In this document: piece after piece, positions 24,906-35,711 of the stretch
Layout of the letters: each line of letters begins with the position of its first letter
How positions within the stretch are numbered: the first letter of the stretch is position 1
Source of the DNA: Brachionus koreanus
Taxonomy: Eukaryota > Rotifera > Eurotatoria > Ploima > Brachionidae
Direction: 5' to 3'
DNA: 47,659 nucleotides
NCBI GenBank assembly: GCA_016987375.1
Contig: PJRA01000016.1
Span: 1,300,397-1,348,055 of the forward strand
Program-made: the position numbers and the translations under genes
Notes under the pieces: generated by a model
The model's database searches: none
Seen by the model: only the letters and a program-made list of their open reading frames with translations
What the model was told of the DNA's origin: nothing

Positions 24906-25412
24906 ATACACAAATTGAAAAAATATTTTTTTTGTATCTTTCTTAGTTTAAGAGTATTTGAGCTACTTTTCTTCAAATTTAAAATAAATATTGTAAATGC
25001 TTTACCGATTGATGTATAAGATAAAAAAAAAAGATGAGGAAACAAAATAAATGGATTTTTTTGTTCAACTTATTTGAAAATTCGAAAATAATTGTCTGGA
25101 AGTTATAAAAAGTTTTAAAAATTTGCGCATCTTCAAAAAGCAAACTTTGTAAATAATTTATTTTTTGGTTTGGTTAATTTTTGAGTCTTTATAATACTTG
25201 TTATAACTTAGTAAATACACAACACCTTTGAATCATATTGATTATGGTTTTTGGAACTAAATATATATATTTTTTTTCAAGTTAAATAAAAAATTTTAAA
25301 ATCAAAAATAAAATTGATTTCTATCCCTTTATTAAAATCTTAGTGGATTTTAAATTCCATTCAATTTTGTGCAAAAAAGAACTAAGTCATGTGATTGAAA
25401 ATATTTGATAGA
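24906..25412. other. Intergenic, nothing recognised
   Basis: AT-rich spacer of about 500 nt between NXF and CFDP1. It contains several AATAAA words that could end NXF transcripts, and a short (AT)n run near 25261. No gene or repeat is supported. Confidence 0.4.
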
Positions 25413-27143
25413 ATGAGCAATAAAGAGAGCCGTAAGAATTTGGCTTTTGCAGAAGAAAGTGATGACGAAGAAGATGAGGATTACGTGCCTGAAAACTTGT
25501 CTGACGAAGAAGAAAATGAAGAATTTAAAAATTCTAAGCGAAAAATGAGCGGCAATGAGTCTGAAGACGACGATCCATCGCTCACAAAATCTAAAAAAGA
25601 CGAAATTTTACCCGTCAATGAAGAAGACAAAAAAAAAGCTGATGAACTATGGGCAAATTTTTTAAAAGATGTAAAGCATCGGCCGGCAAAGACTGTGGAT
25701 TATGCCAAAAAATACCAAAATCCGATTGAAAGCAAAAAAACGCCTACTCCTAGCACTAATAAGCCTAAAACTGACTTTTTTAGTGCTTACGAGACGGAAA
25801 AAGAGACTGATGCGGAAAAAAGCGAAATAACTGAAACAGCTGCAATAACTGATGCTGTTAATAAGGATGTAAAAAGAAAAAAACCTATGGGCATGGCTGC
25901 TATTTTGGAAAAAATTAACAACAATGAAAAATTAAGCACTTTGGTATTGCTATTCAAGTTGTTTCTATTTTTAATTTAAAAAAAAAATTATTTTAGGAAA
26001 AATCTAAAATAGACTGGAATGATTTTAAAAAAGAGAAAAAAATTGAAGAAGATTTGGCAACTCAAGTAAAAGGCAAAAACTCGTAAGCATTTAAGAAAGT
26101 TTTTTTTCAGAAAACTTAATTCAGATTTAGAAAAAAAATTAATTTACACAAATTTAAAGAAATAGATTATTGAAAATTTGGCTTCTACTAAAACACTTGA
26201 CACCAAATTTAGAAAATTTTGCTCACCCCTATTTATTTTTTGGAAAAGAAAAAATATTCCCAAATTTTTTAACATGTCTAATGGAATTATCTGTACTTTA
26301 TGGATTTTAATTTCAGATAATAATATTCTACATTTTTGGTTTAAGAAATTTTTAAGAAATTGTTTGGTGTAATGGTCTAAGCAAATAACTTAAGCAATTT
26401 TCTTTGAGTAGTAGTGGTTAGATTATCTTCAAAAAAAAGCGATTATTATTATTTCTTTTTAGTCTCAAGTCATCTATCAGCAAGTAGTTTGGTTACTCTC
26501 TTGAATCATTCTCGGTTTTTGGAGCCAAAAATTTCACCGCATTTCCTTTTTCAACTTAGTCTTGGTTAGTAAAATGTGAATCATCCTCTAAGAAAATGAG
26601 CCATTGAGCAATAAAGATGATAACCAGAAGGAGAAAGATATGCTGATTTAGGTCTAGTTTTATCTTGAAGAAATAATCTAGCTTTTAGTTGACCAAAGAA
26701 GGACATTTTTATTGAAGTTTTTATTGAAAAGCATAAATTTTTCAGAATAAAATTTTGAATAAAGGCACGATTTTGTGGTTGCTCATATCCCTTAAATTAA
26801 TTCAAAGACGCATTAAAATTTATTAAAATAAATTGATTGAATAAATGCACAAAAATTTAATGATATTTTATGCTTATCAAAGTAAATAAAAATAAATTTT
26901 TACATATGAATTTTTCAAAAATTAAAAGTACAAATTAATAAAATTAAAAAAATTTGATAATTTGCATTTACTCTTTGTAATTGATTTTACAAAAACTATT
27001 TTGACAAAAATATTCTCTTAATTAATTTGACTCGAAGGTATTTGGATAAGCAAGCATTTTTGGAAAGAGCTGATCAACGTCAATTTGAACTTGAGAAAGA
27101 GATGAGAAACAAAGAGCGAAAAAGACGAGATGCTAAATTTTAA
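25413..27143 (+). CDS. CFDP1: CFDP1 / BCNT-C domain protein
   Basis: Exons 25413-25943, 25997-26082 and 27038-27143 give about 240 residues. The N-terminal half is acidic (ESDDEEDEDYVPENLSDEEE), the family's histone-binding style region. Next comes KKKADELWANFLKDV, the conserved Swc5/BCNT motif. The C-terminal BCNT domain is spread over exons 2-3: KSKIDWNDFKKEKKIEEDL, then SYLDKQAFLERADQRQFELE. CFDP1 is the animal counterpart of yeast Swc5, a subunit of SRCAP/SWR1 H2A.Z-deposition complexes. The start is the ATG at 25413, just after a TTTGATAG acceptor-like sequence. The second intron is 955 nt, far longer than its neighbours. AATAAA at about 27190 is a likely poly(A) signal. Tail-to-tail with the next gene. 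Confidence 0.92.
26083..27037 (+). other. Long CFDP1 intron 2 (955 nt)
   Basis: GT-AG intron interrupting the BCNT-C domain. The part at about 26400-26790 is less AT-rich than typical introns here and looks like the remains of an insertion, but neither strand gave a protein I can name. The open frame at 26178-26372 has no recognisable content. Confidence 0.45.
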
Positions 27144-27244
27144 TTTTATTTTATGTATATATTTTTTTTTTAATTTTAATCATGTCAAAAATAAAGTATT
27201 TAAAAATTTTTTTTTGTAAAATATTCTTCATCTTTAATCATTGT

Positions 27245-28105
27245 TCAATCATCGGTCCATTTCATTGATTTGATACACTGAATCGGATATTTGCAAACAA
27301 TTTCGAACCAAGAGCAATATTTTTTACTCAGAACGCTGCTTAACTGGGATGTGTTAGAGCAACTGGTAAATTTGGAGCTTTGTAGCAAAAGATCATTTGC
27401 AGTCAAATTCAGACTACATGTACGAAACATATTGATAAACTTTGAATTGAAATAAGCTAAACGAAAAGAGCTTGCTCTTTCACAATCGTATTTAATCAGC
27501 TTGTAAATACTCTTTGCAATTAGTTCAACATTTCCCATACAATTTTTCAAAAAAGACTGCGATATATAATAGTCAACTAGATGGGTAATTGAGTCCTCTT
27601 GATTATAGCGGGTATTGCATCGTAAAATTTTGTATTTTTTCTCCGGATATTTGTACATGACAAGAAAAAGTTTGAGTCCAAGATCATTGCATTGTTCTCT
27701 ATAGGTCTTGGACTGGAAATCATATTTTATAAATTTAAAAACTTCAAACCATTCTTTTATATACTCAGTTTTGATAGTTTGATTGACCATTTCTTCAGGT
27801 ATATTCTTGAACAAGGCATTTGGATGTCTATAGTCCTTGTTAATTGCATCTTTTATGGCAATCTGTTCAAAATATTGGTCGCATTGTTTGATATTAGGTT
27901 GCATATAAAAATTGGTAAAATCTACCGTAATATTCCAATGATTAAGTATAAGATTTTGCATTATGTTTTTAATTATTAAATATCGGTCTTCACTTATTCG
28001 AGATATTCTATACGAACAATTAGAATCAGGATTGCAGCTATTATCAAAAGAGTTAGAAGCAAAGAAGAGTAAAAAGAATAAAATAATTCGTTTAATCAAG
28101 CTCAT
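27245..28105 (-). CDS. Secreted cysteine-rich protein of unknown function
   Basis: Single-exon reading of about 286 residues beginning at the ATG at 28105; upstream residues would need a TTG start. The N-terminus MSLIKRIILFFLLFFASNSF is a clear signal peptide. The mature chain has 12 cysteines, an even number suited to disulphides, and sequons such as NCS, NIT, NQT, NLT and NTS, so an extracellular glycoprotein is likely. There is no second hydrophobic segment. I do not recognise the family. Stop codons of this gene and CFDP1 are 101 nt apart, so their 3' UTRs may overlap. Absence of introns contrasts with neighbouring genes and could mean a lineage-specific or retro-derived gene. Confidence 0.7.
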   Translation of the reverse strand: MSLIKRIILFFLLFFASNSFDNSCNPDSNCSYRISRISEDRYLIIKNIMQNLILNHWNITVDFTNFYMQPNIKQCDQYFEQIAIKDAINKDYRHPNALFKNIPEEMVNQTIKTEYIKEWFEVFKFIKYDFQSKTYREQCNDLGLKLFLVMYKYPEKKYKILRCNTRYNQEDSITHLVDYYISQSFLKNCMGNVELIAKSIYKLIKYDCERASSFRLAYFNSKFINMFRTCSLNLTANDLLLQSSKFTSCSNTSQLSSVLSKKYCSWFEIVCKYPIQCIKSMKWTDD

Positions 28106-30002
28106 TTTGTTAGCTTTTTGCTTGCAACAAAAGTCTGCCAATATTGTCGTTTAAACAAGTGAATAGTGTAATTAAAATTGGAAAAATTTCTAATAAAAAA
28201 AGATAATTTTTTTCTTTATTTTTTTATTTAACTTGTTTTATTCAAATTTAAACTTTAAAATAATTAGTAGCAGTTGCTGCGAATAAGCTTAAAATAGAAA
28301 TTATGCAATAAAGAAGAAAAGTTCATGATTATCAAATTATCTAAATTTTAAATTTTGTTTTTGAATGATAGAATATTTATTAAATTAAAAATTAGTTAAA
28401 AGTGGTAAAAATATAATTTTCTTCATAAGCAAGCAATTTTTGTAATTTCTTTGGTTTAATTTTATCTATTGTAAGTTAAATGCGGTAATAAAGCAAGTGA
28501 ATCAAACTCTAATTAACGACTGAAAGATTCTTGGGATTAACTAGCTACTTATCAATCTTTATCAATATGATTGATTGAATTTCAAGTTTATGGATTTTTT
28601 TAAAGTGAAAATTTTAGATCAGTAAAAATTTATACAATTTTTTAAAATTTTTTTATTTAAAAGCAAAATTGAAGTTAATGTTGAAATTAGAATGATCATT
28701 CTCAAGGCTTTAAGATAATTTTTTATTTTGAATTTTATTGCAGAAATATGTTTTCATAAAAAGTAAACATAAAATGTTAGAATTAAATTTTTATGTCTGG
28801 AAAAGAATTCTGAATGCAGAACTATGATTCCTTGCCTAAGAAGTCGTTCATTAACCGTCAAAGAAGCACGTTTAATGCATGCCAAGACAAAGACCTTGAC
28901 CATGTTAAAAAAAATGATCAAAAGTGCAATGCACTTGAGTCGAAACTTCGGGATTAAACAAGGCATTAAATTAGTTTTTAATTATTAACGAAGCGTTAAT
29001 ACTCAAAAATATTACTATAGTTCTGGGCTAAATTTAAGTTTAAGTTCAATTTAAGTTCAAATTTAAGTTCGGACTTTAAAATTTTCAAAAGTCAAAATTT
29101 TCGAAACTTTATCAATCTTAGTTCCTTCTTCGTGTTCAGGTTCTATATCTTTGAGCATTCATCTAAGTCATATTCAGAAATAGGCTGATTTATTGTCTCC
29201 ATTTCTTCTTCAAAATAATTATCAATGTTATCATTATCATCAGATACTTCCGATTGAGTATCGTCCGTATTTCTTAAAAGTTTTGAGCTTCTAAGGCAGC
29301 TTTTCTTCGTGACATGGTTCAAAAATTTATTTTTTATTAAAGGATTAAATTGAAATTAAGTCCATTTTGGATTTAAAAACATAATTAGCCATGTAATTAA
29401 TTTATTTTACAAAAAAATAGACAATATTTTTGAAGGATCCAAAAAACCTCTCTTCGGGTTTAGCGTATACATTTTTTTTTAGCATGAAAATAAAATTATT
29501 CTGTAATCAAAAATATTTATAATATTTTTTGACTTTAGTTTTGATGAAAAAATAAATTTTCAAAAAAGATTAAATTTGTGGAACAACAAGCAATAGAAGT
29601 ACCAAAAAAAGGTGGAAAAAACCCCTCCGGTTTTTGAGTGTTAAACGTTTTTTTTTTCAGTTTGTATACAAAAATATTAGAAATACTAGAATAGAAATGA
29701 GTATTTAAGAAATTATATTATATTTGAGACTTGACAAAGAGGGGTTTTGGATTCGGAATAAAACTAGCTTGACTTGTAAATTTATATTTAATCAAATTTC
29801 ATTAATCCAAGTCAATTTCGATATTTAAGATAGATATCATTTGTAATGTATTTGGGAACTTTTACTTTTAAGACTTTTGTTTATTTGAGTAAAAATAAAA
29901 TTAAGGGTTAAGTTACGAATAATTTATTGAAAGTAATTAAGTGATTTGGTTAATAGAAAACATGTGTTGCGGCTACAATTAAGCTTTAAATAAATCAAAT
30001 TA
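28106..30002. other. Intergenic 1.9 kb with transposon traces
   Basis: No gene is supported. A short imperfect tandem repeat of AATTTAAGTTC occurs at about 29030-29085. A transposase-like N-terminus lies at 29110-29320 (listed separately). Two poly-T-adjacent CCCCTCC/GGGGTTTT patches lie near 29615 and 29735. A 70-codon minus frame at 28754-28966 has no convincing features. Confidence 0.4.
29110..29320 (-). mobile_element. Possible DDE transposase N-terminal relic
   Basis: Minus-strand readings give MSRRKAALEAQNF, then in another frame RNTDDTQSEVSDDNDNIDNY and EEEMETINQPISEYDLDE. An MSRR-x-x start followed by a Ser/Asp/Glu-rich segment is common at the N-terminus of piggyBac-type and related transposases. 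No catalytic part is present and the frame is broken, so the assignment is tentative. Confidence 0.3.
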
Positions 30003-31020
30003 TTACAAGTAAAATTCATTTCTGTTTAATGCAACTGTTTTTGAATAATCACAATTGGAAAGTGATGAATTTTTAAGCCTTAAACTTTGCAAAATTGACT
30101 GTGACATGCACTTAAATTGTTCATTGAACATTTTGTTGAAGATCAAATTAATAAAAAAAGGACAAATATTATTCATTAAATTCAAGTATAAAAAAATAAC
30201 AGTTGCCATGCTTATTTTTGAATATTTGACCGAGTCATTAGAGACAAAATTTACCATAAAAATGCTAATTGATAATGGAAGTGAATTTGCACAGCAAATT
30301 ATATTCATTATGAGAATAGGTACAATGAAATTTTTACATTTATTGCTTAATATTTTTTTGTTCAATCTTTGTTTTGTTTCCCATAAAGAAATAACCATAG
30401 TTATATTTAGGATAATTATAATTAAATAAGGTAAAATATATCCAAATGATGAAGACAAGATATCTCTAATAAAAATTTTAACTCTATCTGTTGTACATTC
30501 ATATGTTTTGTTAATAAATGTGTTGTTTTTTTTTTAAATAGAGCCAAAAATTGGGCAAACAAATTAAATGAAAAAACAAAGTCAAGATAATCAGTGAACT
30601 AAAAAGCGACTTTTTCTTTCTGAATATTCCATATCTGCGTTTGGGAGAATTTGTAGTAGCTAGAATATCTATGGTCAAAAGGACTCTGGTCCAAATTGAT
30701 AATTGATGAGTTATTCTAATATAATAGTGAATCATTTTACATGATAAATTGGAAATTAATTGAATGTCCATGCGTAAACTCAATGAAAACATATGGACAA
30801 AAATTACTATTAAATAAGCTATGTCTGAAATTGTTATTGTTGTATGAAGATTTCCGATGCATGTCTTACGAAATTTTTTTCTTGTAAAGACAAAAATGGA
30901 TATGATATTAACAATTATTCCAATCGGAATCATCAATAAGTTGATGTAGTATAAAAATTGATGCAAATGGATATCCATTTTGTTAAAGTATTCCTGTTCG
31001 AGATTGCTGAAGTTTTTCAT
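30003..31020 (-). CDS. Divergent class A GPCR, frameshifted at a homopolymer
   Basis: The upstream frame (31020-30535) begins MKNFSNLEQEYFNKMD and covers TM1-TM4: IGIIVNIISIFVFTRKKF (TM1), then TM2, a TM3 preceded by NLSCKM with the usual disulphide cysteine, and SSLIILTLFFHLICLPNFWL (TM4). At a run of ten T at 30526-30535 (ten A in the gene) the frame breaks and a stop follows. A one-base shift restores an open frame from about 30525 to 30003, with a second extracellular loop containing YECTTD, TM5 (FGYILPYLIIIILNITMVIS), TM6 and TM7 (NNICPFFINLIF in place of NPxxY). The DRY motif is replaced by IDI. Peptide-receptor-like topology; ligand unknown. A sequencing error in the homopolymer is as likely as a true pseudogene. 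Confidence 0.75.
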
Positions 31021-32013
31021 CTTAATCTATTGATGCGAAATCCAGATTGACTTTAAAAATACTGACTCTGATGGATAATAATTCGAGCAAATATATTTTT
31101 ATTGAATAAACAAATTTTTAATTAGCTTTTAAAATTTCAGTTTTGATGATAGAATTTTTTTTAAATGTTTATCAATTAAAAATTATTAAAATATTTTAAT
31201 TTAATATATTTATTGAAATCTAAAGCCTTTTAAGAAAAATATGAAAAATTTATAATATCAAATGCTTACAAATTTAATATCGAGAATTAAATTTCTTTTT
31301 AATTTCAGAATTTTTTTGAAAATTCAATTTTTCAATATAAATTTAATTCATTTTTTTGGTTAATTTTTTTAGTCAAAGATATTTTTAAATCAATCTAGCT
31401 AATTTAAATGGGTATACATAGCATTTTCAAATTATTTCTTCATCAAAATGAATTATAACAATAATAAAATCTAATGCTATCGCTGCAGATCCGAAGCCGT
31501 GATAAGAAAAAGAAGATGGGACTAGCTTGTGAAAGATCTTTAATCTGATCTTGTTTAACTGCTGATACTTTTTCGACAGACCTAGTTTAAAAAACTTAAA
31601 AATAAGACATTTCTGTTCTGAACAGTTTCCAAAAAGGAGACGCCAGTCATAGCCTTTAAAATATACAAACAAAAATTTTGTTTTCTCTTTAATGACAAGC
31701 TAAATAAAAATTAGAAATTGTTATTAATCTTCAAGTTACTTTTTATTGTTTAATTAATTTTAAATCAGTTGTCCACCAAGAAGTGGCTCGAATCAAATCC
31801 TCAAATATTGAATAATGTGCTAAAATAAGCTATTGAAGTAGTTTTTTTACTTTTTTTTCAATGAAAGTAAAATTTTTTTGTAATAAAAATTAAACAATTT
31901 TGTAATGTTTTTGATTTAAGATTTGATTGAAAAAAAAATTAAAAAATGATTAAATTTATTGAATAAAAAACAAATAAAGAAAGTAACAAAAGGGCATTAG
32001 TGCATTTGCCGAT
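31021..32013. other. Intergenic, nothing recognised
   Basis: Very AT-rich DNA upstream of the GPCR. A minus-strand open frame at 31427-31672 has ordinary composition but no domain I recognise, so I leave it out as a gene. Confidence 0.4.
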
Positions 32014-32305
32014 TTGGATTATATGGAGAGGTTAAAAAGTTTGAGCCAAACAACATTGAAAATAAGGAGGAGATTTGATAAAAATCTAAGATTTGATAAA
32101 CTTGATAAGCCGAGTTGGTAAAGAGAACCACTCGAAATTAGTACTTTACATAATACAAAGACTAATCGATAAAAATTAAGAAAAGAGCTAAAAAAAAATG
32201 TTTACCGAGGTACAATTTTTTTTAGCTCTAATGCAATTTTAAATGATTGGAATCAATCAATAAATGATGTAATAGAATCAAAAGAGATTGATTTATTTAA
32301 GAAAA
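32014..32305 (+). mobile_element. Non-LTR retrotransposon ORF2 C-terminal relic
   Basis: Plus-strand pieces read ADLDYMERLKSLSQTTLKIR, then KKCLPRYNFF and SNAILNDWNQSINDVIESKE followed by IDLFKK. This is the usual end of CR1/Jockey-type reverse transcriptase ORFs (ERL-x-LxLxTLxxRR ... RYxFF-S-x-x-NxWNxLPxxV ... FK). Stops and frame changes separate the pieces. It abuts the RTE relic that follows on the opposite strand. Confidence 0.6.
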
Positions 32306-32596
32306 CAAATGAGATAAACTTTTGGGTCCCCTTTTGAGCTGGCTTTTTCTGCATCGCTAGCACACTGGTTTATGTAGTTCCTTTTGTCACATCTCGCTCC
32401 TTTCTTCACAAGCCTGTTTTTAACACCATTTGATGCTTCTATATACTCCCGTATTTGGTCAGATTTTGCTTCAAGCATTTTTGCTTTGGTTTTCCCCTTT
32501 CAGCTATCAGTGCCAATGTCTCATCGGAAATCCATCTTTTCTTTTCATGTTTTACAAATCCGAGGTTCTCTTCTGCTGTTTTGCAGTATGTTTTTT
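32290..32596 (-). mobile_element. RTE-like LINE ORF2 relic (EN-RT linker)
   Basis: Minus-strand readings give CKTAEENLGFVKHEKKRWIS then DETLALIAERGK, a one-base frameshift, then KAKMLEAKSDQIREYIEAS and KKGARCDKRNYINQCASDAE. This is the linker between endonuclease and reverse transcriptase in RTE-type LINEs (WISDETLxLI ... KxxRxDKRxYxxxLAxEAExAA). It may be the same family as the tail at 1-165. A MITE has inserted at its upstream end. Confidence 0.7.
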
Positions 32597-32847
32597 TGAA
32601 AAATGAGCAAAGTAAAATTTATGATCAAATTTCAAAATTTCAAATGTGCTCAAAATATTTAAAATGCGTAGTTTCATCATTTGCAAGATTACATGCGGCT
32701 ATCCTTTTGTTTTTCAAATTTAAAAATATGGTATTTGAAGTTTGAAAAATTCTGAAGTCTGCAATGCAATCAATTACGCATGTAATAAATTTTGAGCATG
32801 TTTGAAATTTTGAAATTTGATCATAAATTTTACTGTGCTGAAAAATG
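32597..32847. mobile_element. MITE with 64-bp terminal inverted repeats and 9-bp target duplication
   Basis: Arms 32607-32670 and 32775-32838 match at 57 of 64 positions when one is reverse-complemented; they begin GCAAAGTAAAATTTATGATC and GCACAGTAAAATTTATGATC. The element is flanked by the direct repeat TGAAAAATG at 32597-32605 and 32839-32847. It encodes nothing. A 9-bp duplication is characteristic of Mutator-like (MULE) elements, and decayed MULE transposase ends are present elsewhere in the window. It sits at the end of the RTE relic, so it inserted later than that LINE. Confidence 0.8.
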
Positions 32848-33256
32848 TTATTTCAAACTATAGAGACATTTATATTCAAAATTTATTTAAAAACAAACTG
32901 TAATTTAAAACTAAAAAAAAAACTTGATTAATTTAGGAAAAAAATGTTTTCAAATTTTAAAATTAGCAACGCATGGGACATACAAAACTGTATAAGCTTT
33001 TTTACTTTTCAAACGCTGCATATTTTAATTTAAAATTAATTATTTGTTAATAATAAAATTTTCAATAGTAGAAAAGCTTTATCAAACTGAACAGGTTTCC
33101 TACTCCAACTCATAATTATTATGATTGTTAAGTTTTCTTAAAAATGGTCACAAAATTTTTTTATCGCTTAGGAAAAATATTTTTTGCCGTTTAATTCATC
33201 TGAAAAAAGTTTAAAAACTGTTAATGTATCATTTTGAATTTTAAAAAATCAAAAAC

Positions 33257-33379
33257 AAAAATTAAAAATTGTAATAGCTTTTTTTCTTAAGGTCTAAAAC
33301 AAGTTCCACAAAACATATCATCAAATGCAGAACTTGTTTTGGATCTTAAGAAAAAAAGCTATTACAATTTTTAATTTTT
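33257..33379 (+). repeat. Near-perfect 50-bp hairpin
   Basis: Arms 33257-33306 and 33330-33379 are inverted copies with only two differences over 50 positions, around a 23-nt loop. In a plus-strand RNA both differences become G-U and U-G wobble pairs, so the stem would be fully paired; in minus-strand RNA they would be mismatches. It could be a young foldback element or a small-RNA precursor. No flanking duplication was identified. Confidence 0.75.
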
Positions 33380-34245
33380 ATTTTTATTTTTTTGATCTAA
33401 CATTCACAATGCTGTTAGTGACAGTCACTGAAACGATCAAATGCTGAAGTGGTTTTGATGACTGAATGTGAAAATATAAATAAAAAAAAAATTTCATATG
33501 AAAAAATTTGATAGATAAAAGGAATTGAGACAATCACAAATTTTTTCTGCTCCAGTGTTTTAATCAAATTATTAATTTTTAAATAAAATGGTAAAATTTG
33601 AAAATAAATAATTAAATGAAACATTTTTTAAAATAAAATTATTTAATAATTTTAATATAAATAAATTATATAATTTTGCTTCAAATTAAATTAAAAAGAA
33701 ACTAAAAAAACAAAAAGTATAATTAAGATTAAATCGACCTTGCATCTAAAATAATTATGAGGCATATTTCAATTTTTCAAAATTAAATTAGATAAACAAA
33801 CAAAATCATGCATTAAGTAAATGGAATTTTTTTGAAGTTGAAAAAAATCGATAAAATAGATGATTGAACATATTTTCCATAACTGAAAAAAAAAAATCTT
33901 AGGTAATTATGTAAATTTTAAGTATAATTACAGAACATAGTAGTTTGTTTTTTACTTAAAAACCCTCATCAAAATAAAATAATGTTTAATGTTTCTCCTT
34001 AATAAATTTAAAATTCTGTCTATAAAAATCAACAAAAGAGAATAAATTATGGTTGAGCTCATTTTTCAAAAAAAACTAATGACGCCCAGTGTTTATTCTT
34101 CAGGCGTTTAACTTCACAACATTACATAATTTCCACAGCCAACATTACTTTTTGGAGTCTTTTCTAGCAATTTAAATAAATATTTTAAAAATAAAAATTT
34201 TCAAAATTAATAATTTATTGATTTCTATTGTTTAAAGAACATATC
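33380..34245. other. Intergenic, nothing recognised
   Basis: AT-rich spacer upstream of the PGP-type phosphatase. A slightly GC-richer patch lies at about 34080-34160. A minus frame at 33415-33624 is without features. No gene or repeat is supported. Confidence 0.4.
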
Positions 34246-35209
34246 ATGAATAATGTACCTCAAACTTTTAGTCAAGAATCTTTTCAAAGTTTGTTGAACA
34301 GCTGTGAAAATTTTTTGTTCGATTGCGATGGTGTTGTTTGGAATTGGCCAAAAGAAATTCCTGGCTCAATCGAGTTCATTAACCGAGTAATTCAAATGGG
34401 AAAAAAGTGCTTTTTTGTTACTAACAACAGTACACGTACACGAAAAACATTTTTGCAACAGCTAAAGAGCTTTGGAGTCAAAACAGTTACTGAGGATCAA
34501 ATAGTTAGCACTGCTTGGGTTCTTGCAGAATATTTAAAATCTCAAAACTTCAAAGACAAAGTTTATTTGGTCGGTAATCCAGCTATGGTCGAAGAGCTCG
34601 ATAAGCTTAATATAAAACACAATGCTCTCGAAGAGCATAAAGACTACGTGTTTAATTCAACTAATTATAACGAAATTGAGCTAGATCCAACAATAAAGTG
34701 TGTTTCGGTCGGAATAGATTATGAATTTACCTTTCAAAAGATGATTTATGCTTCCAGCTATTTGAAGCTTGATGGCTGTAATTTCATTGCAACTAATGAT
34801 GATTCGAATTTACCGGTGCCTATTAAAAATATTGCGATCCCCGATGCTGGTCCAATATTAAGCTCAATTGAAAAAACTACCGGCAAAAAAGCTCTAGTCA
34901 TTGGCAAACCCAGACAAACTATGTGGGAAATTTTATGCAGAGTTCATGATTTGGATGCTAAAAAGACTTGTATGATAGGAGACAGATTGGACACGGTATT
35001 TATTTGTTTATTTTTAGTTTCAATTATCTAAATTAGTATTTTAAAAGGATATTTTGTTCGCTTCCAATTCTGGTATTGAATACAGTTTACTGGTATTAAG
35101 TGGAATTACTAATGAAAGCGACATGTGGAATATTGATTGTGAAAAAGATGGAAATAAGTTGCCCAAATTTTACTCAAACAGTCTTGGAGATCTGTTAAAA
35201 TTCTTCTAA
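34246..35209 (+). CDS. PGP: HAD phosphatase, phosphoglycolate/glycerol-3-phosphate phosphatase (PGP) type
   Basis: Exons 34246-34995 and 35048-35209 give about 303 residues (human PGP 321). All HAD motifs are present: motif I FLFDCDGVVW with the nucleophile and acid aspartates, motif II FFVTNNSTRTR, motif III lysine in LVIGKPRQTMWE, and motif IV MIGDRLDTDIL across the splice junction. A C2-type cap lies between motifs II and III, containing VSVGIDYEFTFQKM. The family dephosphorylates 2-phosphoglycolate, glycerol-3-phosphate and other metabolic by-products, or pyridoxal phosphate in the PDXP branch; sequence alone does not settle the substrate. The start is the ATG at 34246; an upstream TTG reading is dismissed. 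AATAAA at about 35270 may end the transcript. Confidence 0.9.
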
Positions 35210-35711
35210 ATTGCTCAATTTTTTTCAAATCAAATTTAGACAAAATTTTTTATTTTAAACTGTTTTTCAAATAAAATATTATCAAATTTAATTTTTAGTT
35301 TTTTTTTATTTTTAACCAAAATTGAAACGATTTTTTGTATGGAAAAATAAAGCTTTTAAATTTCAAAATATCAAAATAATTAAATAAACCTGATAATTTT
35401 AAAACACATAATTTAATTTAACCTAAACCCTTCAATTTTTCTAAAAGACAAACGATGGTTGTTTGGGTCAAAGTTGAAAAAATTTTTTCTGTATTAATTT
35501 ATTGCTAATTATTTTATTGCTAATCTGTACGTTCTCTTTAATAAAATTATGATATACATTCTTAAAAGACATAGTAAATTTTGAAAGACAATTAAAAGAT
35601 CTATTAGTCATTGGCTTGATGACAAGACCAGCTACTTAATATCACATGAGGTTTTTAAATAATAAATTTAGAGTTAAAAAATAAGATTTTTTGTTTTTTT
35701 GCTGATATTGG
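35210..35711. other. Intergenic, nothing recognised
   Basis: AT-rich spacer between the phosphatase and the LINE copy. No gene, RNA or repeat is supported beyond a probable poly(A) signal close to 35270. Confidence 0.4.

Noticed and set aside
26178..26372. Open frame in the CFDP1 intron
   Set aside because: Lies between exons that join in frame without it; no domain.
27692..28154. Plus-strand frames opposite the secreted orphan
   Set aside because: The minus frame has a signal peptide, paired cysteines and full length; the plus frames are antisense shadows.
28754..28966. 70-codon minus frame, and a plus-strand reading with KEARLMHAKTKTLTML
   Set aside because: Neither strand matched a transposase or host family well enough to call.
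31427..31672. 81-codon minus-strand open frame
   Set aside because: No recognisable family, no introns linking it to other exons.
33415..33624. 69-codon minus-strand open frame of hydrophobic residues
   Set aside because: Phe/Ile/Lys-rich translation typical of random AT-rich sequence.
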